From: Gemmatimonadota bacterium
GTDB taxonomy: Bacteria > Gemmatimonadota > Gemmatimonadetes > Gemmatimonadales > GWC2-71-9
NCBI GenBank assembly: GCA_029862935.1
Contig: JAOTWK010000238.1
Location: 1 to 5,874 of the forward strand
Reading direction: 5' to 3'
DNA length: 5,874 nucleotides
Shown here one piece after another: positions 5,237-5,874 of this stretch; position 1 is the first letter of the stretch; every line of letters begins with the position of its first letter. The notes under the pieces were generated by a model. The model worked only from the letters and a program-made list of their open reading frames with translations, made no database searches and had not been told where the DNA came from. The position numbers and the translations under genes were made by a program.

Positions 5237-5874
5237 ATGCAGTGGATGCGGACCCAATGCCTAGTCTTCGCGACAGTGTCGGCGGCGTTGGTCACGTGGA
5301 CCGGGACCGTTCGTGCGCAGGAGCCGGAAGTGGAGGTCGACAACTGCAAGGTCTGCCACAGCGTGCTCGATGACGAGCGACTCGGAGGGCCGGCCCGGGC
5401 GTTTGCCGGAGACATCCACGCGGTCAAAGGCCTCGGCTGCGCCGATTGCCACGGCGGTGACCGGACGCTGGCCGGATTCGAGGGCATGGATCCCGCCAAG
5501 GGCTTTGTGGGCCGTCCCGGAAAGCCGCAGCTAGCCAGCTTCTGCGGGCGCTGCCACTCCGACGCTGCGTTCATGCGGCAATTCAATCCGTCCCTGCGCG
5601 TGGACCAAGTGGCCGAGTATGCGACGTCGGTTCACGGACGGCGCCTCGCGGAGCTCGGTGACACCCTCGTTGCCGTCTGCACCAGCTGTCATCCGGCCCA
5701 CGCCATCAAGCCCCCCTCCGATGCGGCATCGAGTGTGCACCCGCTCAATGTCGCCGAGACCTGTGGCGCGTGTCACGCGGACGCCGAACACATGGCGGGT
5801 TACCAGATCCCCACCGATCAGCTCGAGAGGTATCGACGCAGCGTGCACTGGGCCATGATGATCGACAGAGGAGA
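5237..5874 (+). CDS. Secreted multihaem cytochrome c (5' part, at least five haems; runs off right edge)
   Basis: The 212 visible codons begin with a signal peptide (hydrophobic 8-22, then VRA-QEP, probable cleavage after A27), so the protein is exported and probably soluble in the periplasm. Five CXXCH motifs begin at Cys37, 68, 103, 148 and 176. Candidate distal haem ligands are H61 (DIHA), H133 (SVHG), H155 and H204 (SVHW). A DQ-x4-Y-x2-SVH motif occurs twice, at 123-133 and 194-204, exactly 71 residues apart, which indicates repeating haem units. From memory of this family, proteins with this pattern usually continue with more CXXCH motifs, so the full protein probably has more than five haems; the window cannot show this. 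ATG 5237 was chosen for its strong GGGAGGG. Located downstream of the NrfCD module, it may accept electrons from the octahaem subunit or act as a terminal reductase. Its substrate is unknown. Confidence 0.93.
   Translation, partial: MQWMRTQCLVFATVSAALVTWTGTVRAQEPEVEVDNCKVCHSVLDDERLGGPARAFAGDIHAVKGLGCADCHGGDRTLAGFEGMDPAKGFVGRPGKPQLASFCGRCHSDAAFMRQFNPSLRVDQVAEYATSVHGRRLAELGDTLVAVCTSCHPAHAIKPPSDAASSVHPLNVAETCGACHADAEHMAGYQIPTDQLERYRRSVHWAMMIDRG

Overview
This is a GC-rich bacterial window with two divergent transcription units that meet in a 205-base regulatory gap (1570-1774). No taxon is certain. The GC content, the recF neighbourhood and the abundance of multihaem cytochromes would fit Gemmatimonadota or a similar respiratory phylum such as Acidobacteriota or Myxococcota. 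I treat this as a weak inference.

Left half, minus strand (1569 down to 1): a compact DNA-repair unit. It begins with ogt, an O6-alkylguanine-DNA alkyltransferase with an intact PCHR active site. The next gene encodes a small putative lipoprotein with an Ig-like body and overlaps ogt by 4 bases (ATGA). After 18 bases comes recF, whose 5' 217 codons are present and which runs off the left edge.

Right half, plus strand (1775 to the right edge): a respiratory electron-transfer unit. Its first gene encodes a membrane-anchored cytochrome c with eight CXXCH haem motifs, built from two tandem tetrahaem repeats. It overlaps by 4 bases (GTGA) a Tat-exported NrfC-type protein with four [4Fe-4S] clusters. 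Two bases later comes an NrfD/PsrC-type integral membrane quinone-binding subunit. After 110 bases there is an unrecognised small protein with a CxxC/CxxC zinc-ribbon-like head and two membrane segments. After another 183 bases with two possible stem-loops, a second secreted multihaem cytochrome c begins (five haem motifs seen) and runs off the right edge.

How the genes probably work together: NrfD exchanges electrons with the menaquinone/quinone pool, the four-cluster protein relays them at the periplasmic face, and the membrane-tethered octahaem cytochrome passes them on. The second multihaem cytochrome is a plausible soluble partner or terminal reductase. No molybdopterin catalytic subunit is visible in the window. 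The module therefore resembles the quinone:cytochrome c oxidoreductase complexes (cytochrome c + FeS + NrfD, as in the Geobacter Cbc type) more than a polysulfide or DMSO reductase. The direction of electron flow and the terminal acceptor cannot be read from the sequence.
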